Positions 1 through 12,000 of a DNA stretch of 64,000 bases are shown in pieces (within the stretch, counting starts at the first letter, position 1; each line of letters opens with the position of its first letter). The notes under the pieces were generated by a model. It did not search any database. It was not told where the DNA came from and worked only from the letters and a program-made list of their open reading frames with translations. The DNA is from Ridgeia piscesae (taxonomy: Eukaryota; Annelida; Polychaeta; Sabellida; Siboglinidae). The stretch is from positions 1-64,000 of the forward strand of contig JAODUO010000466.1 of assembly GCA_025642075.2 (NCBI GenBank), given 5' to 3'. A program made the translations under genes and the position numbers.

Positions 1-270
1 TTGACACAGTACTCCACGGTCGGCGCATCCACATTGCAAGGTACGATTATGATAGCTAGTACTTAATATAATTCTTATATCTGTTTCGGTCTTTCAGTCT
101 TGGTTACTGTTTATCTAGAAGCCTATCATAACTTTAACTAAATGTTGATACTGGTGTACTGACAACATTAATTAGTTAAATAATGACTGGTTATTTTTGC
201 ATTTCAGGTGCCTCACGTGGTCGTCCTCTACGCTGATGGAATCGCTATGCTTCGACGCGTTGCTACTCAG
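1..270 (+). CDS. Possible two exons of an unidentified gene entering from the left
   Basis: Two short exon-like blocks, 1-40 and 208-270, are separated by a 167 bp interval with a GTACGA donor and a good TTTGCATTTCAG acceptor. The second block ends at CAG|GTTCGT. Read together, one frame (starting at base 3) stays open across the junction and gives about 34 residues, including HGRRIHIA and LMESLCFDALLL. The other two frames hit a stop. I do not recognise the protein, and no further exon is visible before the minus-strand TMEM267 gene. It could be the 3' portion of an upstream gene or chance splice-like sequence. Confidence 0.25.
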
Positions 271-2180
271 GTTCGTTTTTGTATACTAGAGCGGGTTGGC
301 ATGAGTACGACTGCAGTGGGCGTGTTATTAAATCATAAACACAAAACAGCGACCAATATTTACAGGCGACGAATACTTTCCAACGACACCCGACCCCCTC
401 CCTACCTTCCCGTCCCGTCCGGTCTTTCTTTCCTCGAGCGCGAGTCAGGGGATAGGTGGGGTGAATGGGTATAGTTCTCAGCCCCCCAAATTAAATTCGT
501 TAAGGAGAATATAATAATGGAATGAGCTACTTTTAAAAGGTCAGTACTAACACAAATTAATGTTATAAAACTGTGTTTATGTGTGTGCACGTATGTTTGT
601 TTGCTTGATTTTTGGTTGTTTGTTTATTTGTTTTTCGTTTGTTTGTGAAACCATATCTCGTTCAGTTGAGCAGGTATTTGTGCTGACACCTAATAGTCTA
701 TGGACTAAGACTTTTTCCAAATTCTTCCGGCTGGTGTAAAACTTAATTATATAAATGTTTTTGCATAGCTGACTCCTTTCCCCAAGCATGGATGAGCAAT
801 TCGCCTAAACTATATATATAGTCATATATAGTTACGGATATAATAGTCACATAAATTAATTAGTTCGTACTATGGTAAATTAAATGTACAATTACACATT
901 GAAAGTCTATGCCATACACCATAATTACACAGGGGGTTCTCATTACCTGAAGAATAAATATCGCATGATACAATTATATATTATACAAACGTGGATGTTG
1001 CATGCCAGCATATAAAGTGAATGCTGGCATGCAACATTCACGTTTACAATGATTCCCGTTTGGAATCCCACAACTATCAATGCTGCGTATCGCCCCTCCA
1101 ATTATGACGTATTTTAGTAAGTTTTTTAAAATTGTAATGCAAGACAATGGAAGAAGCAGATGGGATACACCGGGAGATATACCAAGAAAATGGCAGCAAA
1201 CCGACATTAGTGGGAAACCATGGTTTATGCTAGATATGCTCTCAGCGAGCAAACAAGCCTAAGTATAAGTTAGTATGTGCTGTATATATTATAATGATAC
1301 AACATAACAATTTAAGGTAAAATAGTTATGATAAAACAATCAAATATTCATAATATTATTGTTATAGATGTGTGTAACCATTTCAAAGTTAATTAAATTA
1401 AAACTATATAGATTAGAGATTTAAAAAAAAATCTGTTTCAAAGAATGCAAACAAGCAAATTGTACATACACACCAATTATACTCAATTTTTCGTGCTGGG
1501 CTGGAGATGTTTATCTCCCAATATTTAGGGATTTTTTTGATTTTAGGGTGCAATTTTAGTTTCTTGGTGAGAGCCTCCATATCCATAAAATGTTTTCTCA
1601 TCAACTTTAGTGATGCAACTAGCACATAAAATGAATTGAAAACATTGTTTATTGTTTCATATAGTAGTGTGCTTGAATCTTATAAAACAACATGCTGAAC
1701 TTAACTTGGAATTTCCCATTTTGCAATAAAACATTTTGAGAATAGAACAATTCCGTAAAACCAAAAAAAAATTCCTTACCAAATATTTTGAAAACTAATT
1801 GGCCAATATTAATTTTCTGAATATTAATGAATACGGTTGTCTCTAAAAAAAAACCATCATAATACATAACAGAAAGGCTGTTTATGGGTAGGTGAAAAAT
1901 GTGTGGATCAGTAATTCATGGCTTCACTGTGATCTGGCGTATTTGTATAATTTAAAAAATTATGTGAAATGTGTATGGAATGACCTGATCAAATGTCTCA
2001 GATATTGTCAGATGAATTTCCAGTTGTATACAGTACACCAATTACTGTACAATATTTTCCTACTAGAACACAGACATTGCAAATATAAACAAGTTAAAAT
2101 AAATTAAGATAAACTACATGTATAACAGTATACAATGTTCTCTCATATTTGCGTTTCTTCACCTGAACACTTCTTAATCA
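271..2180. other. Intergenic AT-rich sequence
   Basis: No convincing gene is visible. The short open frames here show no family resemblance or splice support. The interval holds a near-perfect hairpin at 987-1045. A TTTATT at 1648-1653 reads AATAAA on the minus strand and could be a distal poly(A) signal for TMEM267, about 530 bp past its stop codon. Confidence 0.5.
987..1045. repeat. Short near-perfect inverted repeat (hairpin)
   Basis: Arms of 25 nt (987-1011 and 1021-1045) pair with a single mismatch, which would be a G-U pair in one transcript orientation, around a 9 nt loop. It could be a small fold-back element end or a miRNA-like hairpin. Nothing in the flanks settles which. Confidence 0.7.
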
Positions 2181-2697
2181 TCAGATCACTGCCGTTCCCT
2201 GATGGTCAGTGGAACTGCCTGTTCTGCTGTGGTCACTGTCTGACCACCTGAGCATGACGACAGCCTTGAGCAGGAGTGGACACAGTGAAATGACACCAAT
2301 GTACAGCCACTTTGGGATGACCTGTGTGCTACCAAATGGTGCAAACCAGAGTCCGTGCCGGATACCATCTCGCATGTGGTGAGAAGTCCAGGCCAAGAGG
2401 AATATCCACGGCACGGAGGCTAAAATACCAGAGAACTGTCTACACTGCTGCAGACTGTAGAGCAGCATGAATATGATGAGGATGAGAGAGCTGTTGTGAA
2501 GGAACGGCCTCTTTGTCAGTGATGTAGCGGCCTGCAAACAAACAAATGTAAATGTTCAAGTTATGGGATGAACACCAGTAGTTGTCAGCTAGGGTGATTA
2601 TCAGATATACAGGGTGTATATATATAATATATATATATAAATAATATATATAAATAATATATATACATTATATATATATATATAAATAATATACATA

Positions 2698-2735
<38 letters not shown>

Positions 2736-3072
2736 ATTATATTCTGATATGATCCCGTAACCCATCCCTACCACTCACATTTAGCGATAGTGAACCTGCT
2801 GCGATGAAGTGGTCAATATCAATAACCATTCCAAGGACACCACTCAAGAAGACCTCCATCAGGTTTCTTGTGGTCATCTGAAGGTTAGTGACAAGAAGCC
2901 ATGACATTGCTGCGATGACGCCATGTGTTGCACTGTCCACTGCAGCTCGTGACAGCGGATTCTCGCTGATGAAAACTGATATGACTGATGGGTCATCCAG
3001 AATGCAGATACCGACTAAAAGTAGTTCCAGTACAATCGTTTTTGGGGAGAAGATGTCGAGCCACTTGTCCAT
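2181..3072 (-). CDS. TMEM267: Transmembrane protein 267 homologue (two exons)
   Basis: The coding exons on the minus strand are 3072-2779 (98 codons) and 2531-2181 (116 codons plus TGA), joined in phase 0. The product is 214 residues, close to the vertebrate length of about 215. Family blocks are clear: DIDHFIAAGSLSL at the end of exon 1, then TKRPFLH, PWIFLLAWTSHHMRDGIRHG and LWFAPFG in exon 2. About five to six hydrophobic stretches are visible, consistent with a multi-pass membrane protein. The start ATG (3072) has a purine at -3 context and matches the family N-terminus. The exon continues upstream as 5' UTR to an acceptor after 3174, so at least one non-coding 5' exon is expected. The family's molecular function is not established. 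The identification is firm. Confidence 0.92.
2619..2735. repeat. (TA)n microsatellite in TMEM267 intron
   Basis: Interrupted TA/ATA tract between the two TMEM267 coding exons. It occupies roughly half of the 247 bp intron and ends about 40 bp from the splice donor at 2778. Confidence 0.85.
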
Positions 3073-3174
3073 GGTGTGTGGCCCATGGTACGATAGGCAA
3101 GTTGGTCCTCATCAGTTTTCATCTACCATCAGAGCTGACAGGCTAGCAGTGCTCCCATGCCATTTGTGTCACAA
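3073..3174 (-). other. TMEM267: TMEM267 5' UTR portion of coding exon
   Basis: Sequence between the start codon and an acceptor that reads, on the minus strand, CTTTTCTTGCAG|TTGTGAC. The strong pyrimidine tract and AG indicate an upstream non-coding exon. This is inferred from the splice site alone. Confidence 0.5.
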
Positions 3175-4172
3175 CTGCAAGAAAAGTACAGCTAATGTGA
3201 AATAACATATTCAAATAAGCAGAATACAATGTTAATTGTAGCTGAACATCAGTAGCAGATATGGGTGTTTTACTTAATTTAACTAACATACAAAGCTAAG
3301 TTAACTCTTTTGTCAAATTAATTAACTTTATGTTAAAGTCATCTTATAAAGTCATTCTTATAAATAATCTGTTTCTAATCAGGTCACATAGTAATTTAGC
3401 CATTATACAGTTCTAAATTTAATTGCATGGTAAACCTATGTGCAATCCTTCATGACACACATCTCAACTGTGTGTGACTTGTTTATTTTAGAAGCTAATT
3501 GCAATAAACCTCCCAGTCAAATAACTTGACATTGAATATCTGGGGTAATTGACATGCTATATTTGCCATGTGGCCATGGATGGTGATTTGGAGAAAAAGT
3601 ACTTAACCCTCCATGTAGTAACAGCAATTATCTACAGGGTGGAAGTGATTTGTGTCAACTGTGATGTTCCCAGGTTGCCTGTACAAGATGATGTGTGCCA
3701 ACTTCTTTTGTATGTGCAGAAGTTTGTTTACTAGCCTGTTATGCAAGAATGCATAGAATAACACAGTTCTCTTGCATCAAGTCACCCTTGATCAGGAATG
3801 CTATCACACTCTGTCACTGTCTTGGTGCAAGGTTACAAATGAGCTGAATGAAGACTTCCAACAGAAATGCTTATGATAACATTTTCCTGTTCAGGCAGAG
3901 GAAGTTACAATAAATGGTAGTTTGAAGGGTGTGATGCATGACTGGTGTATTGTGAGGGCCCCCTGATGTATAAGAAGGATGTGTTGGGGGAAGGGGTTAT
4001 TTAATTACCCTTTTGATCTAGAGGAAAACCTTCCACATGTTCTGGGTGCCAACCTCCCATGTACAAATTGCAGAGTCCATTGCAAACCAATAGACTTTCA
4101 GTGGCGTAGCCAGGATTTTTTTTAATTGGAGGAGGCCACCCGACAACCAAGCAAACTCTGTATAATATATAA

Positions 4173-4224
<52 letters not shown>

Positions 4225-5200
4225 CACTATGTATGCATAATTCAAACTCAACTTGCTTAAAATGAATACTGACATGACAACCAAATTCACAGACCAATGT
4301 AGCTGGCAGTTCAGCAAAACCTTTCACAGGAGGCGTCAAAGTTAGAAAATAAGAGAGAAACGACACATTATTAGAGACATGAACCCAAAGCCCCTACATA
4401 ACATTAATCTATAGCCGGCCACCACATATGTACAAAAAATGGGAGATGAAAAACTGGCCGAGAACAGATGGCCAGAAAGTGGAGGGGAAATAATGGTGAG
4501 GAAGACCGAAATTGCGATGGAGCATTGCATTAAAAGTGACCTAGAAAGAGTGGGAGAAAAATGAGAGATAGATAGAATTGGAGACTGCTGACAGAGAACG
4601 TAGTAAGAAAAAAGTGAGAGGAAGAAAAAACAATGGAAAAGGAATTCATGGTTTTATTTTCTTGAATATGAATGGAATTCATATTCTGATCATATGGCTA
4701 GGGGGGCAATCTTCTGCCATAGTTTAGAGTTCACCCCATACAGATCCCGTCTATTTTGGGACCAACCTTCCACCTGCCATATCTGAGAAAAGTAAGACAG
4801 ATATATTTTAGTCTGTATTATTTGGATCCTACCAAACCATCTAAATATGTGGCATTTGTGCAGTCTGCCATCAACCTGTTTATTATAAAATATACACCTG
4901 CTGACTGTTAAATGTAGCCCACCCATGATCAAGACTAACAATACAATGATAAACAATTATCTGTTTGCACGCCTACATAAACCTGCGCATAAAGTGCACA
5001 TTTATTGTTTTGCCACCCAACGCACAAAAGTGTGAACTACGTAACAAATAAATGCCAAAATGGTTACTTATAAAATAAATGTTTTATCAATAAAATTATA
5101 ATCGAGACAAATTGTGCAGCTTTACTGGCATTTGTTGTCAATTTGCATGATTTCAGGGCATTTTGTTATTCAGATATGTGTAGTATATTTGGTAGATGTC
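3175..5200. other. Intergenic or 5' intronic sequence without recognisable gene
   Basis: No supported coding sequence. An (AT)n tract lies at 4172-4216. The stretch GTGGCGTAGCCAGGATTTTT at 4101-4120 resembles the terminal sequences of non-autonomous DNA elements common in invertebrate genomes. A diverged, inverted-looking partner (GGCTAGGGGGGC) at 4697-4708 may be its other end. Low confidence for the element. Confidence 0.35.
4172..4216. repeat. (AT)n microsatellite
   Basis: Pure AT tract in the interval upstream of TMEM267. Confidence 0.9.
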
Positions 5201-5219
5201 ATAAACTTGCGTCGATGCT

Positions 5220-5560
5220 ACTGATATTTACAGAAATCACCACTCAATGATGTGCCCGTGGTCACTGCACTTGCAACTACGCCCGCAGCCATTTGGAGTT
5301 ACGTACGATCGAGATGGTTTGGGTAAGATGTGGTCATGCGTCGTAATTTCATAAAAGGTGCTAAATCAAAGTTTCAAAAAACAAAGACTTCAAGCGAAGT
5401 GCAATGAACGGCCACAGCATACGGTACAATATATCATTGATATAATAGCCGAAAACACACCGAGCTTATGAAGCATACCGCGCCATCATTCCCCTTCGGT
5501 GCGCATGTGTCCGTCGAACCACGGTCCGTGGTCGAACATGGTCAATCAAAAAACATCTTA
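5220..5560. promoter_or_regulatory. CpG-richer patch, possible (bidirectional) promoter region
   Basis: CpG dinucleotides are noticeably denser here than in the flanking AT-rich DNA, for example around 5272-5345 and 5480-5535. A consensus-like donor (GG|GTAAGATG) follows 5322 on the + strand. The patch lies between TMEM267, which needs an upstream exon, and the LRR gene, whose first coding exon begins with an acceptor at 8768. A shared head-to-head promoter with a + strand non-coding exon ending at 5322 is an inference only. Confidence 0.3.
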
Positions 5561-6187
5561 CCGGATAGACATTTTTGTAACCGGTTAGGTTGTTAAACTG
5601 ATTTTTATAAGTTGGTCTTACGATTTTCTTTACAGTATATACAAAGAGTTAGATCCCTTAATGGATTTATTGTGTAGATTATTCACGCGTGTATATATTA
5701 TGAGTTTATTTAAAACCGGCTACATGACAAGATGCCTAAAGGGAAATACTTGTAAACAACTTCGGTTTAGTGCGATGGGTGGACTTCTGTCATAACGACA
5801 CCGTTTCTAATGAAGCCGACAACAGCTTCTGTATGGATCACGAAATGTATGATTTCACTTTAATATCTTTGAGTTTAGATTATGCAAATTAGACGCTAAT
5901 GTTACTCTAAGCTAAGCGGGGAGTCCCCATGTGTTGCTATCTTCACTGCCTGAGTGTGACGCTGCATCAGTTTTTCAGACGTCACCAATACCTCACTCTA
6001 CCATTTACAGTTTGGTTTTTGGGATATCCGATTTTTTTTTCGGTCACCACCCATAGACCTGGTTTATTATGACGTTATGACGACGCTTGTTTTGTAAATC
6101 TGCCCAGTTTATGTCGCAGAAACATTGCATATACAATCAAAACAAATTATTGCATGATGAGCTTCCATCCAGCCATTTAGACTGAGT

Positions 6188-6330
6188 TATATAGTGAGTT
6201 ACACATTTACCCAGCCCCAGGTGGACTTTTTGCTTCCCCTTGTATATACAGACCACCAGATATAACAGTGGCTTACAGTGTCTCTTATGAAAGACATGGA
6301 TAACATGGAGGTGAACAAACTTCCATTCAT
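6188..6330 (-). mobile_element. SINE body fragment (family 1, headless copy)
   Basis: Shares an extended block with 7155-7290 and 49608-49740: cattTACCC..., GCTTCCCCTTGTATATACAGACCACCAGATATAACA, then a TGTCTCTTATGAAAGACA core. Only the 49.6 kb copy retains a tRNA-like head, so this looks like a 5'-truncated copy in the minus orientation. Confidence 0.6.
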
Positions 6331-6571
6331 CAAAATCAAAACACTCGATCTACTACTAGCCTTGAGACCCATAACCTAGGGCTAGGCTAGTCTAGCACGA
6401 ACTAGCAGTGTTGTCTAGATGATCGACATTCTGTTTTTTGTTTTACTTTGAGTTTGACTGGTACATCTGTGATTACTTTACTAATAAATATTGCTTTGCT
6501 TGAATTGTTTTGTAATAAATGCTGGACATACTATGTAATACCACAAGTCTAAAACAGCTGCAATTCTGAAA

Positions 6572-6572
<1 letters not shown>

Positions 6573-6612
<40 letters not shown>

Positions 6613-6626
6613 TATATATATATAAA
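6573..6626. repeat. (TA)n microsatellite
   Basis: Almost pure TA tract with one AA interruption. It abuts the 3' end of the neighbouring SINE, a common arrangement for SINE tails. Confidence 0.9.
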
Positions 6627-6868
6627 GGTAAGTTCTTATATAGCGCAACTTCACTGGGAAGCATCCAGCCATATGCTACAATTAATGCGCGAAGGCTGCT
6701 TGTACACATATCCACCACTGTCTACCACTGCCAGGTACTCATACAGCTGAGTGAACTGGAGCAAAAAAACTTGCCCAAGGTTTTAACACTGCAGCACAGC
6801 ACATGATTTGAACCCAGGTCCTCATAGTCGAGAGTCCGAAACTCTACCCCTGAGCCATTGCGCTCTAC
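6627..6868 (-). mobile_element. tRNA-derived SINE (family 2), nearly complete
   Basis: On the minus strand the element begins with a tRNA-like head near 6868. It contains an A-box-like TGGCTCAGGGG and a B-box-like GGTTCAAATC, followed by a body with CCTGGCAGTGGTAGACAGTGG and GGATGCTTCCCAGTGAAGTT, and ends in the adjoining TA tract. Diverged relatives lie at about 31590-31725 and 35258-35540, and weakly near 48130-48200. Confidence 0.75.
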
Positions 6869-7154
6869 ATAGGTTCACAGAGGAGTTAACAAATTTGTAT
6901 AGCACTATTCTGTGACACATTGGCATTGCATGGCCACTACTTGTATTTTCTTTCTCAAATTTAAAACATTCACACTGAATGATCGATGACATTCATGTTT
7001 CTTAACAGTTGTACCTGCCCATTAAAAATAGAATCAGCATAATTGTTCACAGAAGTAGTCAAATAGAAACTGTCTCAATGCCAAGCAGTGCTTGACTTAT
7101 GAGTTTCACCAAAAACACTCGCAGCTAACAGAAAAGTGTTGTCTATTTCACAGT

Positions 7155-7290
7155 TCTCTGTAGTTAGTTAGTTACATATTTACTGTGTGGAATGTTTTGC
7201 TTTCCCTAGTATATACAGACCACAAGATATAACAATGGCTTATGGAGTCTCTTATGAAAGACATCAACAACATTGATGTGAACAAAATTG
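7155..7290 (-). mobile_element. SINE body fragment (family 1)
   Basis: Second headless copy of the family seen at 6188-6330. It has the TATATACAGACCACAAGATATAACA block and the TCTCTTATGAAAGACA core, and diverges by scattered substitutions. Confidence 0.6.
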
Positions 7291-8585
7291 TCTACGTTGC
7301 CCCTCAACTGGCCAACACTTGACCATACTGTCCCACTGAATTGATGATAGTTACCTACCAAGATTTAAAATGTCCACATATATACTAACTGCATTACATT
7401 TGCATACCATATGATGTCGCATAGATTGTATAGAGTAATTAACATATAATTGATTACAACATGTTACAACATATTTTGCGATACTGTAAACAGTACAGAA
7501 ACAAGGCAATATGATGTTAGAATTTGGCACAAATTACTTAATTTCATATTAGTCATGGGCATCGATTGGTGGGGGATCAGGGAGACGCCCCCACTTTTCA
7601 GTTTGAGGGGGACATCATAGGAAATGTCCTCACCCCGCTTTTTCAGTTCAGAAAAGCAAACTTACGGGCATATAGCGAGACTGATCACTCCCCCCTACAT
7701 CAGTCTAGTAGTAAAATTAATGTACGAGTTCAGATATAAACTTCTGACTACCCAGTGGAAAATCTTGGTAAATTGCTTTGTTGGCTGCAGCGCGCAACTT
7801 GATCTTAGTCCAGTAAATATTCATCATGCGGGGATCTATCAGTTTGCACCCTTGTGTTGATATTATTAATAGGCACTAGCTGACAAGCGCATTATAGATG
7901 ATTCATTTTTGTTTGCCCTGTCACCCCTTGGATTGCAGCCTGGTCGCCCTGGTGGATACTTATATCGCCTACAGCGGAACCAGCGGATTCCTGCATTTTG
8001 TGTAATTTTATCCCATTTGAGTGATGACAAAGTCCTACACACCGCACCCCTGTAACCTCTGCATCTTGTCACTCTATGAATCAGGCAAGCAGTTATGGGT
8101 CCAAAGTCAACCCTCAAATGTTTTAGTGATTGGGTGGGCTATGGCCCCTATTCAAACTATTTTAAATAGCATAACATAAAGCCTTTGTTATTTTTTTTCA
8201 ATTAGCACCACACCAATGATAAATTAAGTTTTATATTTGTTAAAACATGTATTTCTGTTCATATATATACACTGTATCTAAAATTATTATTATACATGTC
8301 CAAAAATAGATATCATTTTTTTACATATATATATATATATATATATTATAATATATTAAATATATATATATATAATATATATATATATATGTAATATATA
8401 TTACATATGTATGTATAAATTGGTCCTCCATCCCCCCACTTTTAAAACCGGATCAACGCCCCTGATATTAGTGCATGGTTATAACTTATTGTCAGATAAC
8501 TTTACAAATATACAGGTAAAAATTATTATTTCTTACCATATTTATTAATTTTAATAATGCGGATGTGACAACATAATCATATGTT
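7291..8585. other. Non-genic interval, possible degraded DNA element
   Basis: No supported gene. G/C-tract motifs near 7560-7615 (GGGGGATCAGGGAGACGCCCCC) and 8425-8465 (CCCCCCACTTTTAAAACCGG then ATCAACGCCCCTGAT) resemble terminal motifs of non-autonomous DNA transposons, but the two ends do not pair convincingly. An AT-rich microsatellite cluster lies at 8323-8405. Confidence 0.3.
8323..8405. repeat. AT-rich microsatellite cluster
   Basis: Compound AT/TATA tracts about 380 bp upstream of the LRR gene's first coding exon. Confidence 0.85.
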
Positions 8586-8783
8586 TTGATGAGTCCGGTT
8601 TTTGCTTTTCACAGCCTTACATCACATTTCTATATTTTAAATTCAATGGTCCATGGTCTTGTAGACAATATCAGACACCAATTACAACATTCTTTAACAC
8701 ATCACTTTGTACATTCCTATTCCTTCAGCACAACAATATTATATATCGTGCTTATTTCTGATTTCCAGATTACTGATTGAACA

Positions 8784-9073
8784 ATGACACAGGTGCTACC
8801 CCTTGGAACATTGGCCTGTCTGTCAGCTGTACAGACTTTGCTTCAGCACAGAGACGACAGTGGTCAACATTTACATCTCTACCTGCTGGCAAGGCTGCAA
8901 ACCGACAGATTTACTGCAGTTTCAGAAAAGATATTGCAAAGACTCAGACAGGATCATCCGCAGAAACTGACAAACCAGCTGCTGTTAATTCTCGCCCCAC
9001 CGTCGTTGCGACAGTTATCCCTGGCAAAATGTTCATCAGTGACAGCACTTGGAATAGAAAAGGTGCTAAAACG
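8784..9073 (+). CDS. LRR gene coding exon 1
   Basis: The exon opens at 8769 after TTTCCAG with 15 nt of 5' UTR. The ATG is the first in frame. It encodes a mostly helical N-terminus rich in Leu and Gln and then the first LRR (LRQLSLAKCSSVTALGIEKVL). It ends at CG|GTAAGC in phase 2. Confidence 0.8.
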
Positions 9074-12000
9074 GTAAGCAATCATTTTAGGCTCTGATCA
9101 GTTAGATCTGTTTTGCTAAATGAATTAACTGAATGATTAAAAATGTTACCTCTGTTTTGCTACATGAATTAACTGAATGATTTTTATTATGTTTGCAAAG
9201 ACCAGTGAAGCACAAAATAAAACAAATCCTCCTATAATCACATTGGTTTGTGCAATTAATTCGTGTAATGTAATTATAACTCGCTACTGAAATGTCAAGA
9301 AATTGTAATAGAAAATACTAAACATTTACTTTATTGATTACTCCTAAACAAATTTGCAATTTTGGTCAAAACTCACTAGTGGGCAAGAGTTTCCTGTTTT
9401 GTGCATGTTGTATATTTTGCAGTGGTCACAGCATAATAAAATTATGCTATTTATAGTTTGCTATAAAAATTGCTTATTATTTAACTTTTGTAATTTCTTG
9501 CAGAGGTGTTTTTCTTCTGTTGTGAAATGACAACTGAAGCTGTGTGTTTCAGATGCAGGAGGCTGGAGACCATAGACCTGACTGAGTGCAGTCATCTCAT
9601 GCATCCGCTCGTCTTTAAAGTCTGGGACAATCTTACATGTAATATGACGTCAGTCAGTCTCGAGTCAACTACAGCTACAGATGATATTGTACATGTAAGC
9701 TTTGAGTATTCTACTGTGATAGTCAGAACGTCTGGTCAACTGGTGCAGCATGTAATGTTATCGCAATTAAAAATAGTTGAGATTAATTTATTTTTTATTC
9801 AACTTTCAGAATGTAATAATAGTGTCCATGGACGTCATTAAAAACCAAAACGTAGTAACTGTATTCAAAGTATGGCTATATGCAAACAGTTGTACAATTT
9901 GTAATTTAATACTCTAATCATAATGTCTAAATAGGCACTAAACATTCTTCCTCAGTTTCTACTTCATTGTCCATTAAACATAGCACTGCTACCATCACAC
10001 ATGACATGCAGGGAAATGCCCCCCCCTTCCAGCCAGTCTCCCCCCTACAATGCTCTACCCAACCTACAAGTGCTTGACTGTGACCACATCAGTACCAGGG
10101 TAATTGCTGTCAACAGTAGACTCTTGTTTGAACACCCTAGGAAACCTGCCCTAAATGGTGAGAAGAAGAGTGATTGGGGTGATTAGAGAAACTCTCTGAT
10201 CTGACAGCTGCAGTCATGGTCTCCCCCCCTTTCATGACCCTCTTCTCTCTGGGGGGGGGGGGGTCATTCATAGTTCTGCCCAGGGCCATGTGGGATAAAG
10301 CCTGTGTGACAGGGTAGGCTGGTGTGACACATCTGTGTAAGACAAGCTGTTGCTATTTATAGCCATGAGTCAGTATTTAGTTAAGATGTGTTTATGTGTT
10401 CTTGTCCCAACCTGATGGCCTGGATCCCACGGGGACCCAGGCCATCCATAATCAAATGTTTACATTTGGAAGATCAGACAGTTATTGAAACTGTGCCAGT
10501 TCAGTAAGCCTGTTGTTAATTAAATGTGCCTCTTGGTATGGTATAGAGGGCTGCCCATGCTGTCATTGTGATTAATGCATTGTTAGATAGTTTTAGTCTA
10601 CTTGGATTTGGGGTTAAAGTCCAAGTAACAAGCTATTACTAACCAAACTGTGACCACACCCATGACCAAACTGTGACCACACACATGTATACATGCACAC
10701 ACAGTTGCACATACACAGTGTGCTTGGGAACATGCGCACACACGCATGCACGCACGCACACACGCACACACACACACACGCACACACACACGCACACACA
10801 CACACACATATTCACTTGCCGATGGAACAATTTGTTAAACAAAACATGAAAAGGTTATTGTATGTTTGTTTGGGACTAGAGGGACTGTGCAAACAGCCCG
10901 GCAGCCCAAAGATAAATTTGTGAAATGTACGACATTGATACAGCTAACCAACTAAGACACTCTATGACAGGTCTGCAGTTAGATTGGAGTCAAGCACTTT
11001 AATTGTTCCAACTTAGGGTTGGTAGCAACTGTTGGTAGCAGTAGATTTACTCCAACTGAGGGTTAGTAGCAGTACATTTACCCCAACTGATGGTTGGTAG
11101 CAGTAGATTGTACCCCAACTGAGGATTGGTAGCAGTAGATTTTACCCCAACTGAGGGTTGATAGCTGTAGATTTACACCAATGGAGGGTTGGTTGGTAGC
11201 AGTAGATTTTACCCCAACTGAGGGTTGGTAGCAGTACATTTTACCCCAACTGAAGGTTGGTAGCTGTAGATTAATGTACCCGAATGGAGGTTTGGTAGAA
11301 CTATATATTCAGCCTCCATTGTCTGGCTGCAGGTGATCCTGTGCAGCATGCCACGACTACGTCACCTCAACGTGTCTACGTGTGGTGACCTCACAGACAA
11401 CGCCTTCCTGCTCGGGCCATCTGAGCACAACAAACCTGGCAGTCTGGCACTCACCAGTGTTGACATGTCCGGCTGCGGAGGCTTGACCAACGTGGCTGTG
11501 AAACACTTGACCGAAGCCTGTGGTCCATCACTCCGCAGCATCAACCTCTCCTGGACGGAGGTAGGTTGCTTGAGCACACACAGAGGTAACAATCACAGTC
11601 AACAGAAATGGTACAAGCTGTGCTGATGGCGTACATATTTACCTGTCCAAAAATCTGTGAACTGAATACTTCCACTGACTTCAGCAGATTCACGTGACGG
11701 TTGTGTCACATGACCTAAGTCATATGCCACATGACTTAAGTCATGTATCACCAAACCCAAGTGGTGTGACCCGAGCTAGAGCACTACTACATGGTGGGGG
11801 AGTCTGCTGTAGAAGACCGCAGGAGGCAGCAGAATATTTAGATCATAAAAATTTTATTGAGAGTTTATGTATGTAAAAAGTTTATTGAGAGTTTATGTAT
11901 GTCAACAACAGCTGAGATCTTCCATCGATTCAAGGATCGACCTATGTTACCCATGGTCAGGCCGGGAAAGTAATGCAACTTAAATTTGGGAGTAGTTAAA

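Noticed and set aside
7555..8470. Complete DNA transposon
   Set aside because: The G/C-rich end motifs do not form matching inverted repeats by eye, and no transposase frame is present.
8784..9073. F-box domain at the N-terminus of the LRR protein
   Set aside because: I could not see the LPxE/L...W pattern of an F-box. The helical N-terminus is left unassigned.
8777..9097. Alternative start ATG at 8777 in another frame
   Set aside because: That frame gives no LRR sequence. The frame from 8784 does and matches the phase of exon 2.
10598..10923. Cys/Val and His/Thr-rich frames
   Set aside because: Translation of a CA/CACG microsatellite in an LRR intron.
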